Source of the DNA: Arachnia rubra
GTDB taxonomy: Bacteria; Actinomycetota; Actinomycetes; Propionibacteriales; Propionibacteriaceae
NCBI RefSeq assembly: GCF_019973735.1
Contig: NZ_AP024463.1
Coordinates: forward strand, 1,984,001 to 2,048,000
Direction of reading: 5' to 3'
Length of the DNA stretch: 64,000 bases
A program made the translations under genes and the position numbers. Positions 18,023 to 26,289 of the stretch are shown piece by piece. Position 1 is the stretch's first letter; each line of letters starts with the position of its first letter. A model generated the notes under the pieces. The model was not told where the DNA came from. It did not search any database and saw only the letters and a list, made by a program, of their open reading frames with translations.

Positions 18023-18453
18023 CTCCTCGCCACCTCCGCCAGCAGCCCGGGCAGCTCCTCCGGCGCAGCCTCTCGGAGCCTGGTCTCCAATCCATCGGCC
18101 ATGGCCAGTGCGAATGCCCTGAGCCCAGCCATATGAGCCTCATTGTCCGGGGATGCGAGGCAGAACACCAGATCCACCGGGTCGTTGGTGTCATGACCGA
18201 AGGCGACCGGTTTCTCCAATCGGAGCAACGAAAGCCCTGCAGCCTGGCACATGTCGTCGGCACGGGCATGAGCCAGGGCGATCCCGGGACTGAGCACAAA
18301 GTAGGGACCCAGCTCCTCAGCCGACTGGACACAACGTGGGCCATATTCCCGGCTGGTTGCTCCAGACTGCCCCAGCAGCGCCGCCGCCTGGAGAATCGCA
18401 GTCCGCCAATCTGTCGCAACACCGGTCGCGGCTGCCGTCAGCATCCTGACCAC
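18019..18453 (-). CDS. PTS EIIA, ascorbate/fructose-mannitol type
   Basis: Phosphocarrier domain of 144 residues of the EIIA type 2 family (UlaC-like). The active-site histidine lies in GIALAHARADD, corresponding to the GIAxPHAR motif. It accepts phosphate from HPr and passes it to the EIIB cysteine. Overlaps the EIIB gene by 16 bases and the SIS gene by four, so a single translationally coupled operon is likely. Confidence 0.85.
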   Translation of the reverse strand: MVRMLTAAATGVATDWRTAILQAAALLGQSGATSREYGPRCVQSAEELGPYFVLSPGIALAHARADDMCQAAGLSLLRLEKPVAFGHDTNDPVDLVFCLASPDNEAHMAGLRAFALAMADGLETRLREAAPEELPGLLAEVARR

Positions 18454-18743
18454 CCGGCCTCGGCAAATCCCGCCCGCAGTTTCTGCTCAACAGCACCGTC
18501 GTCCAGGAAGTCGTCCACTGCCACGATGACAGGCGCAATTCCCTCCAGTTCCTCAGTGTGCATGCCCTGTCCCACCACGACGTCAGGCCCCATGCTGCGC
18601 GCTGAGGAGAGGTCGGTGTGGTCGATCTCAGCTTCCAACCCCATCCGGTTAACAGCAGTCTCGACTGTCATGTGAAGGATCAGGGAGGTTCCCATTCCCA
18701 AACCACAGACGCACAGGATCTTCATCGGTTCTGGCATAGTCAT
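18438..18743 (-). CDS. PTS EIIB, ascorbate type
   Basis: Small EIIB phosphocarrier (101 residues). The phosphorylated cysteine is in CVCGLGMGTS (Cys13), matching the UlaB P-loop VCGxGxGSS, and the rest follows the lactose/ascorbate EIIB fold. Start codons at residue 1, 3 or 7 are possible; the gene overlaps ulaA by four bases. With EIIA and EIIC as separate polypeptides this is the UlaABC arrangement. Confidence 0.87.
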   Translation of the reverse strand: MTMPEPMKILCVCGLGMGTSLILHMTVETAVNRMGLEAEIDHTDLSSARSMGPDVVVGQGMHTEELEGIAPVIVAVDDFLDDGAVEQKLRAGFAEAGWSGC

Positions 18744-20164
18744 TTATCCGCCACTTTCTGTTCAACATCCCCAGCGGGAGCCTTGGTCTTTTTATTGATG
18801 AGTAGTAGGACAGCTGCCGTGATGATCAGCGTCACAACACCTAGGGCCCACAGGCCACCTGAGCCGAGGTGTCCGAATGCTTTACCGCAGCCGAGGAAAA
18901 GCCATCCGACGGCATACCAGTCAGGATCGGCCAACGTGGCCAGTTCAGGGGCGGTGGAGCTGTAAAACCCCCAGCCGATCCACTGCCCGAGTGCCAGGAT
19001 CAGACCATTCAGAGCACCGCCGAACACTGCGCCGCGCCAACCCGCGGTGGCATTGCCGAAGACGCCGCCCGCTCCGCCACCGAAGAACAGCATGATCATG
19101 GGCGGGACAAGCGCAAACCATCCGGCCGCGGCGAAGATTCCCATGCAGATCAGGAACACACTGATCGAGGCCAGGAAACCGATCATGACCGCTGTTGGCG
19201 CCTTCGGGAAAACCGTCGGGATATCCAGGGCAGGGCGGGAACCTGGCAGCAGTTTCTGTGAGATCCCGCGGAAAGCCGGAACGATCTCGGCCAAGAACAT
19301 GCGGACGCCGTAGAGCAAGATGGCTATGCCGCCCGCAAATCGCAGTGCCTGGACGAATCCCCACATCATCGGAGCCATGTTGCTGTCACCAAGCTGCTTC
19401 ACCACAACGCTGTCCTCAGCAAACAGGATCGCAACAATCATGATGACACCGATGACAAAAACCGTGGAGACATTGATGTCTTTGAAAAATGCCACTGCTT
19501 TCGGCATGCGGATCTTCTCCGTGTCGTGTTTCCCGGGGTCTCCGAGCCGCAGGACCTTGGCGCCATATCCGGACAAGAGCGCGAGTGACGATGTGGTGTG
19601 CCCCAGCCCAAAGTTATCCCCGCCGACTGCCCGCTTCATCAATGGCTCCATCCACAACGGCTGCAGTGTCCAGTAGCAGGCCACGACTATTGCTGCTACC
19701 ACGATCAATGCGACTCGGTCCACACCGGGGACCGCCTCCACCAGGGTGGCCACCAGGACCAGGGACATCCAGTACATGAGATGTCCGGTCAGATAGACAT
19801 AGCGTGCTGCCTTGAACACCGACACCAAGACCAGATGGATGAGAAAACCCAATGCGATCACCAAAGGGACCACTGCACCGCTACCCTCCAGGAACGTCTT
19901 CATGGTGCTAGCACTGGTTGGTGGTGTGATCCGGAAAGCACTGGAGACAATGGCCTGGAAAGCGACCAGTCCAGCGACGAAGATGTCGACGCCAATATTT
20001 AGGATCACGACACCAAGGGTGGCTCGGACAGCGCCACCTATCACCTGTTCAAAAGGTTTGCGCTGGAGCAGCAGACCGATCAGGGCAATCAGTCCGATCA
20101 GGATGGCCACCTGCGAGAAGAGGTTATTCGCCAGTGCTGCGGCGATATTGGCTAAGGATTCCAC
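18740..20164 (-). CDS. PTS EIIC, ascorbate-type permease (UlaA/SgaT family)
   Basis: Integral membrane transporter of 474 residues with about ten hydrophobic segments, of the SgaT/UlaA family (GGAVRATLGVVILNIG near the start, FGNATAGWRGAVFGG in the second half). In enterobacteria it takes up L-ascorbate, but no ulaG/D/E/F-type degradation enzymes are visible here; the only enzyme-like partner is a SIS protein. Substrate is therefore uncertain and may be another sugar acid or pentose derivative. Confidence 0.85.
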   Translation of the reverse strand: MESLANIAAALANNLFSQVAILIGLIALIGLLLQRKPFEQVIGGAVRATLGVVILNIGVDIFVAGLVAFQAIVSSAFRITPPTSASTMKTFLEGSGAVVPLVIALGFLIHLVLVSVFKAARYVYLTGHLMYWMSLVLVATLVEAVPGVDRVALIVVAAIVVACYWTLQPLWMEPLMKRAVGGDNFGLGHTTSSLALLSGYGAKVLRLGDPGKHDTEKIRMPKAVAFFKDINVSTVFVIGVIMIVAILFAEDSVVVKQLGDSNMAPMMWGFVQALRFAGGIAILLYGVRMFLAEIVPAFRGISQKLLPGSRPALDIPTVFPKAPTAVMIGFLASISVFLICMGIFAAAGWFALVPPMIMLFFGGGAGGVFGNATAGWRGAVFGGALNGLILALGQWIGWGFYSSTAPELATLADPDWYAVGWLFLGCGKAFGHLGSGGLWALGVVTLIITAAVLLLINKKTKAPAGDVEQKVADK

Positions 20165-20223
20165 GGGTCCCTCCGAGTGATGTTTCAGGCTGGTTCAGCC
20201 AGGCGTGAGCGAAGGAAATGGCA

Positions 20224-20249
20224 GGCCGGGGCAGCTGTGCTCCCCGGCC
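20224..20249 (-). terminator. Hairpin terminator after the secreted-protein gene
   Basis: GGCCGGGG (20224-20231) pairs with CCCCGGCC (20242-20249), loop of 10, seven bases beyond the stop of the secreted-protein gene read on the minus strand. It separates this gene from the PTS operon, which then needs its own promoter in 20165-20223. Confidence 0.65.
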
Positions 20250-20256
20250 TAGCGGG

Positions 20257-21630
20257 TCAGCGGGGTATGTACAGCTGCACGTCGTCGATGCTTGCTGTCC
20301 CCTCATAGAAGTTCATGTGGGGAATTCCCATCATGAAATAGTCGGGATAGGCCGATCCAGCCGGCCAGATGTCCGGGTCCACGAAGGTACGCTCACCTGC
20401 CGTGTAGGTCCAGTCCTGGTTGTAGCGGCCGTCGTACTCATCGGCGCTCTGGTTGTAGTGATAGATCGGATGTTTACCGTCGTCGAAGGGCTGGCTGTAG
20501 CGGTAGGTCGCCCATCCGACATTGCGGAAGTTACCTGAGACCTCAAGTGTATAGTGTCCATCCAGCCGTTCGATGGCGAAGGTGTAGGTGAGCTCAGGCA
20601 TCATCTCGGGAATCAGATCAGCTTGGCTCACGATGGCGCCACCGTATTCAGTGCCGCACTCGGACTGCATGAAGTATTGGGTTCCCGGTGAGCTTCTGTA
20701 CCGGCGTTCCGGTGTCATAAAGAGCATGTTCACACCATTACCACTGCCCCACTCATAGGGCTGGAACCCGCCACTGCCCGGATCGCAGTAGCGTAACCCG
20801 GTACCGGTGTACTGGTAGCGGTTGTAGCCGTCCATCACGACCTTGCGACGCTGGTGCACGAAGACGTTGTTGTGAGGAGCCGCCGGGTAGTCCATGATCG
20901 ACAGGAAGTAGTAGCCATTGGAGTCCGTGGTCACATCGAACCAGTCACACTCCGCTGGCCTGTAGTCGGCATCCGGCGAACCGGGCCACGGGTAGATAGT
21001 CTTACAACCGTCAGGCCTGTAGCCGTTGGTCTTGCCGTCATAGTCCCAGGTTCCGTTGCGCTGGCCGCCGAAATCGATGGCGCGCAATGTGACCTCGATG
21101 CGGTACTCCGCGGGCAGAGGATCCGTGGAGCGCAGCACGACCGCCGAGTTGTGGTCCGGGACGTTGAACGTGCCGACAGAGCCCAAAGCCCGCGATCTGG
21201 TTCTCCGGAAGGATGGGACGTTGTCGGGCCTGCCATCACCATCACGGTCACGCGCGGCGAGTTCAACCGTCAGCCAGCCCTTCTTCCCCACGGTGTAGGA
21301 ACGCCGGTAAAGACCCAGACCCGCCAGATGTTCCCGGAAGGCATCGCCGCCGAAGGTCTGGAAGAACTCCCCGTCGTTGTCATAGGCGTCCACGTCATAG
21401 CCGGTGCCCTTCTCGTCCTTGTTGGGAAACCAGCCTGTGTCATTCCCGGCCCTCATAGGCCGGTTGAATTTCTCAGATCGAATGAGCCGCCAGGCATCGT
21501 GTAGGCCGTCCCCATCCCAGCCACTCCCCTGGGCTCGCTGACTGCTCGGCGGCGCCCCAACTGCCACACCCGCGCCGAGGACCAGGGAAGTCAGCACCGC
21601 GATGACCATCGCGGTCTTTCTGTGAGACAT
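20257..21630 (-). CDS. Secreted protein of unknown function with calcium-loop-like motifs
   Basis: Signal peptide MSHRKTAMVIAVLTSLVL to about residue 26, then some 430 residues with no membrane anchor. ATG 21630 is chosen because GGAGAGGAG sits six bases upstream; ATG 21636 would touch it. Two Asp/Gly-rich loops, GWDGDGLHDAW and RDRDGDGRPDN, resemble extracellular calcium-binding repeats; the rest is rich in Tyr, Trp and Gly (YNQDWTYTAGE), as in beta-sandwich carbohydrate-binding or hydrolase proteins. I do not recognise a catalytic motif. Two HutC-like operators upstream tie it to the sugar PTS block. Confidence 0.75.
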   Translation of the reverse strand: MSHRKTAMVIAVLTSLVLGAGVAVGAPPSSQRAQGSGWDGDGLHDAWRLIRSEKFNRPMRAGNDTGWFPNKDEKGTGYDVDAYDNDGEFFQTFGGDAFREHLAGLGLYRRSYTVGKKGWLTVELAARDRDGDGRPDNVPSFRRTRSRALGSVGTFNVPDHNSAVVLRSTDPLPAEYRIEVTLRAIDFGGQRNGTWDYDGKTNGYRPDGCKTIYPWPGSPDADYRPAECDWFDVTTDSNGYYFLSIMDYPAAPHNNVFVHQRRKVVMDGYNRYQYTGTGLRYCDPGSGGFQPYEWGSGNGVNMLFMTPERRYRSSPGTQYFMQSECGTEYGGAIVSQADLIPEMMPELTYTFAIERLDGHYTLEVSGNFRNVGWATYRYSQPFDDGKHPIYHYNQSADEYDGRYNQDWTYTAGERTFVDPDIWPAGSAYPDYFMMGIPHMNFYEGTASIDDVQLYIPR

Positions 21631-21667
21631 CCGCATCTCCTCTCCGCTCCTCCTTGAGCGACTATCA

Positions 21668-21683
21668 AATGGTATAGACCATT
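21668..21683. promoter_or_regulatory. HutC/DasR-like operator, site 1
   Basis: AATGGTATAGACCATT is a 16-base near-palindrome (arms AATGGT/ACCATT) matching the TGGT-x4-ACCA pattern bound by HutC/NagR/DasR regulators. It lies 38 bases upstream of the secreted-protein start; the regulator candidate is the GntR protein at 16.6 kb. Confidence 0.6.
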
Positions 21684-21704
21684 CTAAAGCGCAGACTGAG
21701 AGAA

Positions 21705-21715
21705 GGTCAATACCA
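21705..21715 (-). promoter_or_regulatory. HutC/DasR-like operator, site 2
   Basis: On the minus strand TGGTATTGACC, one base different from the core of site 1 (TGGTATAGACC) 34 bases away. Two such cores in one short promoter region argue for a genuine operator pair. Confidence 0.5.
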
Positions 21716-21823
21716 ATAGGCATCAGATGCGAGATGGCCAACCAGCGACAAGCGTCTGGGCAAGACTGTCCTGGAATCCCGGGCGGCACCGGTCCGGGGC
21801 ACACCGCCAGGACCGGCGGCCAG

Positions 21824-22354
21824 TCAGACAAGAATCGGGAGCAGCACAGTTGCAGGAGAGGGGTCTGTGACCAGCCGCCCGTAGGTCAGCACGTCGACTC
21901 TTTCCCCAGCGACTAGGAATTTATCCCGCTCGACGCCCTCCTGGATGAACCCCGCCGCCAGCGCCACACCGCGCGAGGCGGGGTTGTTCACGCGGTGCCC
22001 TAGCTCAAGACGGTGTAGACCAGCAGCATTCAATGCCCAGTCCGCGACTGTCGCGGCGGCCCGGCTGGTCCATCCGCGGCCTCGCCCTTGGGGATGGGTC
22101 CAGTACCAGAACCAGGCATTGCGGTTGGCAGTATCAATGCTCAGAGCCACGATCCCGAGCAGCTGGTCCTTCTCACCCACCATCGCAAAGGCGCGGTGAG
22201 GACCAGTCACGTCGATCAGCCGGGAAACATAGGCCTCCGCCTCCTCAAAGGTTGTCACCTCGCCCTGACGAGTCATGCCAGATCCGGCGGCGAAGGCATC
22301 AAGGACCCGCGGAGCGTCAGACAAACCCAGGGGGCGCAGCCGGGGCCCGTTCAC
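21824..22354 (-). CDS. GNAT acetyltransferase, RimJ/RimL type
   Basis: Acetyl-CoA dependent N-acetyltransferase of 176 residues. Beta-strand/loop motifs of the family are visible: LRPLGLSDAPRVLDAF, acetyl-CoA binding QGRGRGWTSRAAATVADWAL, and LELGHRVNNPASRGVALAAGF. Start GTG at 22354 has GAGGCAAGG upstream. Substrate could be a ribosomal protein N-terminus or an amino-acid-like compound; nothing in the context decides. Single gene, divergent from the ABC-2 exporter. Confidence 0.85.
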   Translation of the reverse strand: MNGPRLRPLGLSDAPRVLDAFAAGSGMTRQGEVTTFEEAEAYVSRLIDVTGPHRAFAMVGEKDQLLGIVALSIDTANRNAWFWYWTHPQGRGRGWTSRAAATVADWALNAAGLHRLELGHRVNNPASRGVALAAGFIQEGVERDKFLVAGERVDVLTYGRLVTDPSPATVLLPILV

Positions 22355-22501
22355 AACCTTGCCTCCAGGAATCCCAAGGTCTCAAACACGAACAACAACT
22401 CCTATCTCGGCTTTCAGATCGGCATGGCAATGCTATGGGCAGGCCAGCATCAATTCACTGCCTCGCGACTGCAGCCACGGCCCGCAGACTAGACAGTCTT
22501 C

Positions 22502-22529
22502 CTTCTCTGATCTGTCTTCTCTGATCTGT
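22502..22529. repeat. Tandem 14-bp duplication
   Basis: CTTCTCTGATCTGT occurs twice in direct contact (22502-22515, 22516-22529), 35 bases upstream of the ABC exporter operon. It lies where a promoter would be; no function assigned. Confidence 0.6.
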
Positions 22530-22563
22530 CTGACCACGCGTAACCGCGAGTATAATTCACCAT

Positions 22564-23292
22564 ATGATGAAATCATCAAGCGATGGAAGTTCTGTGGATG
22601 TCGATCAGCTGGTCGTTAGGCGCGGCCGCAATGAGGTGCTCCATGGGCTCTCACTGTCTCTGCCACCTGGCTCGGTGACAGGTCTCCTGGGCCCTTCGGG
22701 ATGCGGAAAGACGACTCTGATGCGTGCCCTGATGGGAGTGCAGCGCATCGCTTCAGGATCCGTCAGGCTGTTGGGCCTACCTGCGGGAAATCCCAGACTG
22801 CGCCGGGCGGTGGCATACACATCGCAGGCTGTCAGCATCTACACCGACGCGTCCCTGTGGGCCAATGTCACCTATTTTTCCCGCCTACTGGGCGCCGGAG
22901 GCGACTCCGCGCGCCAGGCCATCGAGAGGGTGCAGCTGAAAGGCTTCGAACGCCGGAGAATCGATCAGCTCTCTGGCGGCCAGGCGAGCCGGGCCTCGCT
23001 GGCCTGCGCCCTGGTCGGCCAACCCCAGGTGCTGATCCTCGACGAACCCACGGTGGGTCTTGATCCGCTGACCCGGCAGGCCCTATGGGAGTTGTTCCGC
23101 GATTTGGCAGGGCAGGGGACGACTCTTCTGGTCTCCAGTCACGTCATGGATGAGGCTGCCCGCTGCGATTCCGTACTGTTCATGCGGGATGGCTCTTTTC
23201 TTGCCCACGAGCCCGTGGCCTATATCCAGCAACGCACCGGAACCAGCACCCCAGAGGATGCTTTCCTTGCCCTGATCAAGGAGCAGAAATGA
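22564..23292 (+). CDS. ABC-2 type exporter ATPase
   Basis: ATP-binding subunit of 242 residues: Walker A GPSGCGKTT near 43, signature LSGGQASRASL, Walker B VLILDEPTVGLDP, switch His in SSHVMDE. Typical of drug or lipid exporters (DrrA/NatA-like). Start codons ATG 22564 and 22567 are adjacent. It overlaps the permease gene by four bases, and a TetR gene follows, so this is a self-regulated export operon. Substrate unknown. Confidence 0.9.
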   Translation: MMKSSSDGSSVDVDQLVVRRGRNEVLHGLSLSLPPGSVTGLLGPSGCGKTTLMRALMGVQRIASGSVRLLGLPAGNPRLRRAVAYTSQAVSIYTDASLWANVTYFSRLLGAGGDSARQAIERVQLKGFERRRIDQLSGGQASRASLACALVGQPQVLILDEPTVGLDPLTRQALWELFRDLAGQGTTLLVSSHVMDEAARCDSVLFMRDGSFLAHEPVAYIQQRTGTSTPEDAFLALIKEQK

Positions 23293-24074
23293 TGGAGCAG
23301 AGTCATCAGACCACTGTGAAAAACCGTCAGTACCCATTCGCGACGACGGCCCGGATCGCTGCCCAGCTGAAAGGCGACCCACGAGCCATCGCCCTCATCC
23401 TGGCGGTCCCTCCCCTGCTGCTGACACTGCTCTACTACGTCTTCCACGACGTGCCGGTGCCACCGGGACAACCTCATGTCTTCGACACCACCGGACCGAT
23501 CATGCTGGCGGTGCTGCCGATGTTCATGATGTTCATCGTCACCTCGGTGATCATGCTCCGCGAGCGAGCCTCCGGGACCTTGGAGCGGATCCTCACCACA
23601 CCACTGACCCGTTGGAACCTGCTGGCCTCCTACGCTGTGGTCTTCGGCCTGCTGGCTGTCCTACAGAGCGGTATCCTCGTCGTCCTGCTGCTTGGTCCCC
23701 TGGGCATTGAGCTCGAGGGTCCTGCCTGGGCGTTGCTCCTGCTGGCCTTCCTCGACGCGGTCATCGGGGTTGCTCTCGGGCTGCTGGCCTCAGCCTTCGC
23801 TAGGACTGAGTTCCAGGCAGTGCAGTTCATACCGGTCTTCATCGCGCCTCAGGTGTTTCTCTGTGGCTTGCTCGTCCCGAAGGAGCAACTCCCAGACATA
23901 CTGGAGGCCATAGCTGACTGGCTCCCGATGACCTGGGCAGTCGACGTCGTTCGTGATGTGCTGGCCAACTCGGACCTGAGTTCAGACAGCTGGTGGCGTC
24001 TCGCTGCCCTGGTCGGAGTGGTCATTGCCGCTTTGTCCATCGCCGCGGCTTCCATGCCGAGGAAAACGAGGTGA
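23289..24074 (+). CDS. ABC-2 type exporter permease
   Basis: Six-helix ABC-2 permease of 261 residues: hydrophobic segments start near 37 and end near 255, with the conserved cytoplasmic stretch MLRERASGTLERILTTPLTRWNLL between helices 2 and 3 and FFxxGLLVPxxxLP-like FLCGLLVPKEQLPD before the last helix. Partner of the preceding ATPase (ATGA overlap). Confidence 0.9.
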   Translation: MMEQSHQTTVKNRQYPFATTARIAAQLKGDPRAIALILAVPPLLLTLLYYVFHDVPVPPGQPHVFDTTGPIMLAVLPMFMMFIVTSVIMLRERASGTLERILTTPLTRWNLLASYAVVFGLLAVLQSGILVVLLLGPLGIELEGPAWALLLLAFLDAVIGVALGLLASAFARTEFQAVQFIPVFIAPQVFLCGLLVPKEQLPDILEAIADWLPMTWAVDVVRDVLANSDLSSDSWWRLAALVGVVIAALSIAAASMPRKTR

Positions 24075-24080
24075 CCGAAC

Positions 24081-24743
24081 GTGCCAGGAGAATCAAAGTC
24101 AGGGCGCACCAAAATGCGTCTCCTACAGGCGGCCGCCGGATTGTTTGCGTCCCGTTCGTTCGAGACGGTGAGCACGCGTGCGATTGCGAAGGAGGCTGGG
24201 GTGGATGCGGCGTTGATCCACCACTATTTCGGCTCGAAGGAGGGGCTGTTCCAGGCAGTGCTGAAATCGATCATTAGACCCGAGGACATCGAGGCAGAGA
24301 TCTCCATCAGCTCACGAAACAGCTGGGGCCGGGAGCTGGTGCATGCAGTCGACAGGCTCTGGGCCTCACCTGCCGCTCCAGCGATGAAAGCCCTGTTACG
24401 GCGGTCGCTGGCGGGACACAGCGATTTGATCCGCGACTTCGTCACAACGACCATTCTCAACCGAATCATCCCCCATCTCGACTGCTCGGAACCAGAACGC
24501 CATCTCCGGGCATCCCTGGCAGGATCGCAGCTTTCAGGGTTGGTGGTCGCCCGCCACATCGTCGGTGTAGAGCCCCTCGCCAGCCTGCCCAGCGAAGAGG
24601 TGACAGAACTGATCGGCCCGGTGATCCAGCACTACCTGACGGGACCACTACGAGTTCGGGATGTCCTGAAAATCGCTGAGACAACATCTTCCATCACTGA
24701 GTCATCAGGCAAACGACCATCGAATCAACCACACACGTTGTAA
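24081..24743 (+). CDS. TetR-family transcriptional regulator
   Basis: Repressor of 220 residues with an N-terminal helix-turn-helix ([31 protein letters not shown] region, about 23-55) and a variable ligand domain. GTG start with GAGGTGA five bases upstream, six bases after the permease stop, so it is the third gene of the exporter operon and probably represses it. Its stop overlaps the palindrome upstream of glnA. Confidence 0.9.
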   Translation: MPGESKSGRTKMRLLQAAAGLFASRSFETVSTRAIAKEAGVDAALIHHYFGSKEGLFQAVLKSIIRPEDIEAEISISSRNSWGRELVHAVDRLWASPAAPAMKALLRRSLAGHSDLIRDFVTTTILNRIIPHLDCSEPERHLRASLAGSQLSGLVVARHIVGVEPLASLPSEEVTELIGPVIQHYLTGPLRVRDVLKIAETTSSITESSGKRPSNQPHTL

Positions 24744-24755
24744 CACCGCCGTTAC
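24740..24755. promoter_or_regulatory. GlnR-box-like palindrome upstream of glnA
   Basis: GTAACACCGCCGTTAC: arms GTAAC and GTTAC separated by six bases, 70 bases before the glnA start. The spacing and sequence resemble the first half of actinobacterial GlnR boxes (GTnAC-n6-GnAAC). Assignment to GlnR is inference; no glnR gene lies in the window. Confidence 0.45.
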
Positions 24756-24777
24756 GATGGCGGAAGATGTGGGCAAT

Positions 24778-24801
24778 CTGGGACCCATAGAGTGGTCCCA
24801 G
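24778..24801 (+). promoter_or_regulatory. Hairpin in the glnA 5' leader
   Basis: CTGGGACC (24778-24785) pairs perfectly with GGTCCCAG (24794-24801), loop of eight, ending 13 bases before the ribosome-binding site GGAGGG of glnA. Could be an operator on DNA or an RNA element affecting translation; it lacks the motif of a known glutamine riboswitch. Confidence 0.45.
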
Positions 24802-24825
24802 ATAACAAAGACAACTGGAGGGTTC

Positions 24826-26247
24826 ATGTTCCAAAGCGCCGAGGAGCTCCTGGGCTTCGTCAAGGAGGAGGGTGTTGAGACGATCGACTGCCGCTTCTGC
24901 GACCTACCGGGTGTAATGCAGCACTTCACCGTTCCGGCCGGCTCCTTCGGCCCCGAGGTCTTCACCGAGGGATTGAGTTTTGATGGCTCCTCGATCGCGG
25001 GATTCCAGAAGATCCATGAGTCCGACATGGCTCTGATGCCAGATCCGGCCAGCGCCTTCATCGATCCCTTCCGCAAGTCGAAGACCCTGAACGTGAACTT
25101 CTTCGTCCACGATCCCTTGACCAAGGAGCCCTATTCGCGCGATCCGCGGAACATCGCGCGCAAGGCTGAGGCCTATCTGGTCTCAACGGGTATAGCGGAG
25201 ACGGCCTTTTTCGCGCCAGAGGCAGAGTTTTACGTCTTCGACGACATCCGCTTCGACTCCACCCCGAACGCCTCCTATTACCACATCGACTCTGAGGCGG
25301 GAGCCTGGAACTCTGGTCGCGTTGAGGACGGCGGCAACCGGGGTTACAAGGTCAAGTACAAGGGCGGCTATTTCCCCGTCGCCCCTGTCGACCACTTCGG
25401 TGATCTCCGCGATGACATCGTACGGCACATGGAGAACGCTGGGCTCGTGGTTGAGCGCGCACACCACGAGGTGGGCACAGCTGGGCAAGCCGAGATCAAC
25501 TGGCGTTTCGACACCATGCTGAAGGCTGCCGATGATGTGATGAAATTCAAGTACCTGGTGAAAAACACTGCCTGGGAAGCGGGCAAGACCGCCACCTTCA
25601 TGCCAAAGCCGATCTTCGGCGACAACGGGTCCGGTATGCATGTCCACTCGTCGTTGTGGAGCGGCGACAAACCGCTGTTCTACGACGAGAACGGTTACGC
25701 GGGACTCTCAGACATGGCCCGCTGGTACATAGGAGGTGTGCTCAGGCACGCCCCGGCGCTGCTCGCTTTCACCAATCCGAGTGTCAACTCCTTCCACCGC
25801 CTGGTCCCCGGGTTCGAGGCGCCCGTGAATCTCGTGTACTCGCAACGCAACCGGTCGGCCTGCATCCGTATCCCGATCACGGGATCCAATCCCAAAGCCA
25901 AGCGCATCGAGTTCCGCTGCCCGGATCCATCGAGCAACCCCTACCTGGCCTTCGCAGCCATCCTGCTGGCAGGGCTCGATGGCGTACAGAACCGGATCGA
26001 GCCCCCGGCTCCCATCGACAAGGATCTCTACGAGCTGCCCCCCGAGGAGCACGCCGAAGTCCCCACCGTGCCTGCCAGCCTGAGCGCGGTATTGGAAGCC
26101 CTGGAGACAGATCATGAGTTCCTGCTGGCAGGAGACGTGTTCACACCCGACCTGATCGCCACTTGGGTTGATCTGAAACGCACGGAGATCCAGGCCATCG
26201 CGGTCCGCCCGCATCCCCACGAGTTCGAGCTCTACTACGCGCTCTAA
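24826..26247 (+). CDS. glnA: Glutamine synthetase type I (GlnA1)
   Basis: ATP-dependent amination of glutamate to glutamine, dodecameric GSI-beta type. The 473 residues include GFDGSSIxGF-like [12 protein letters not shown], the ATP-binding [12 protein letters not shown], and the adenylylation loop [10 protein letters not shown] with Tyr402, so the enzyme can be switched off by GlnE (encoded at 33.5 kb). ATG 24826 follows GGAGGG at the right distance; a longer frame from 24757 crosses the leader hairpin and is rejected. The leader has a GlnR-like palindrome and a hairpin. Confidence 0.97.
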   Translation: MFQSAEELLGFVKEEGVETIDCRFCDLPGVMQHFTVPAGSFGPEVFTEGLSFDGSSIAGFQKIHESDMALMPDPASAFIDPFRKSKTLNVNFFVHDPLTKEPYSRDPRNIARKAEAYLVSTGIAETAFFAPEAEFYVFDDIRFDSTPNASYYHIDSEAGAWNSGRVEDGGNRGYKVKYKGGYFPVAPVDHFGDLRDDIVRHMENAGLVVERAHHEVGTAGQAEINWRFDTMLKAADDVMKFKYLVKNTAWEAGKTATFMPKPIFGDNGSGMHVHSSLWSGDKPLFYDENGYAGLSDMARWYIGGVLRHAPALLAFTNPSVNSFHRLVPGFEAPVNLVYSQRNRSACIRIPITGSNPKAKRIEFRCPDPSSNPYLAFAAILLAGLDGVQNRIEPPAPIDKDLYELPPEEHAEVPTVPASLSAVLEALETDHEFLLAGDVFTPDLIATWVDLKRTEIQAIAVRPHPHEFELYYAL

Positions 26248-26264
26248 TTCTCCTATGCAGGCGA

Positions 26265-26289
26265 GGGAAACGAGCCTAGGCTCTTTCCC
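26265..26289 (+). terminator. Hairpin between glnA and the MMPL gene
   Basis: GGGAAA-C-GAGCC / TA / GGCTC-TTTCCC forms an almost perfect stem immediately upstream of the MMPL ATG at 26290. It can terminate glnA transcription and would also mask translation initiation of the MMPL gene in a read-through message. Confidence 0.55.
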
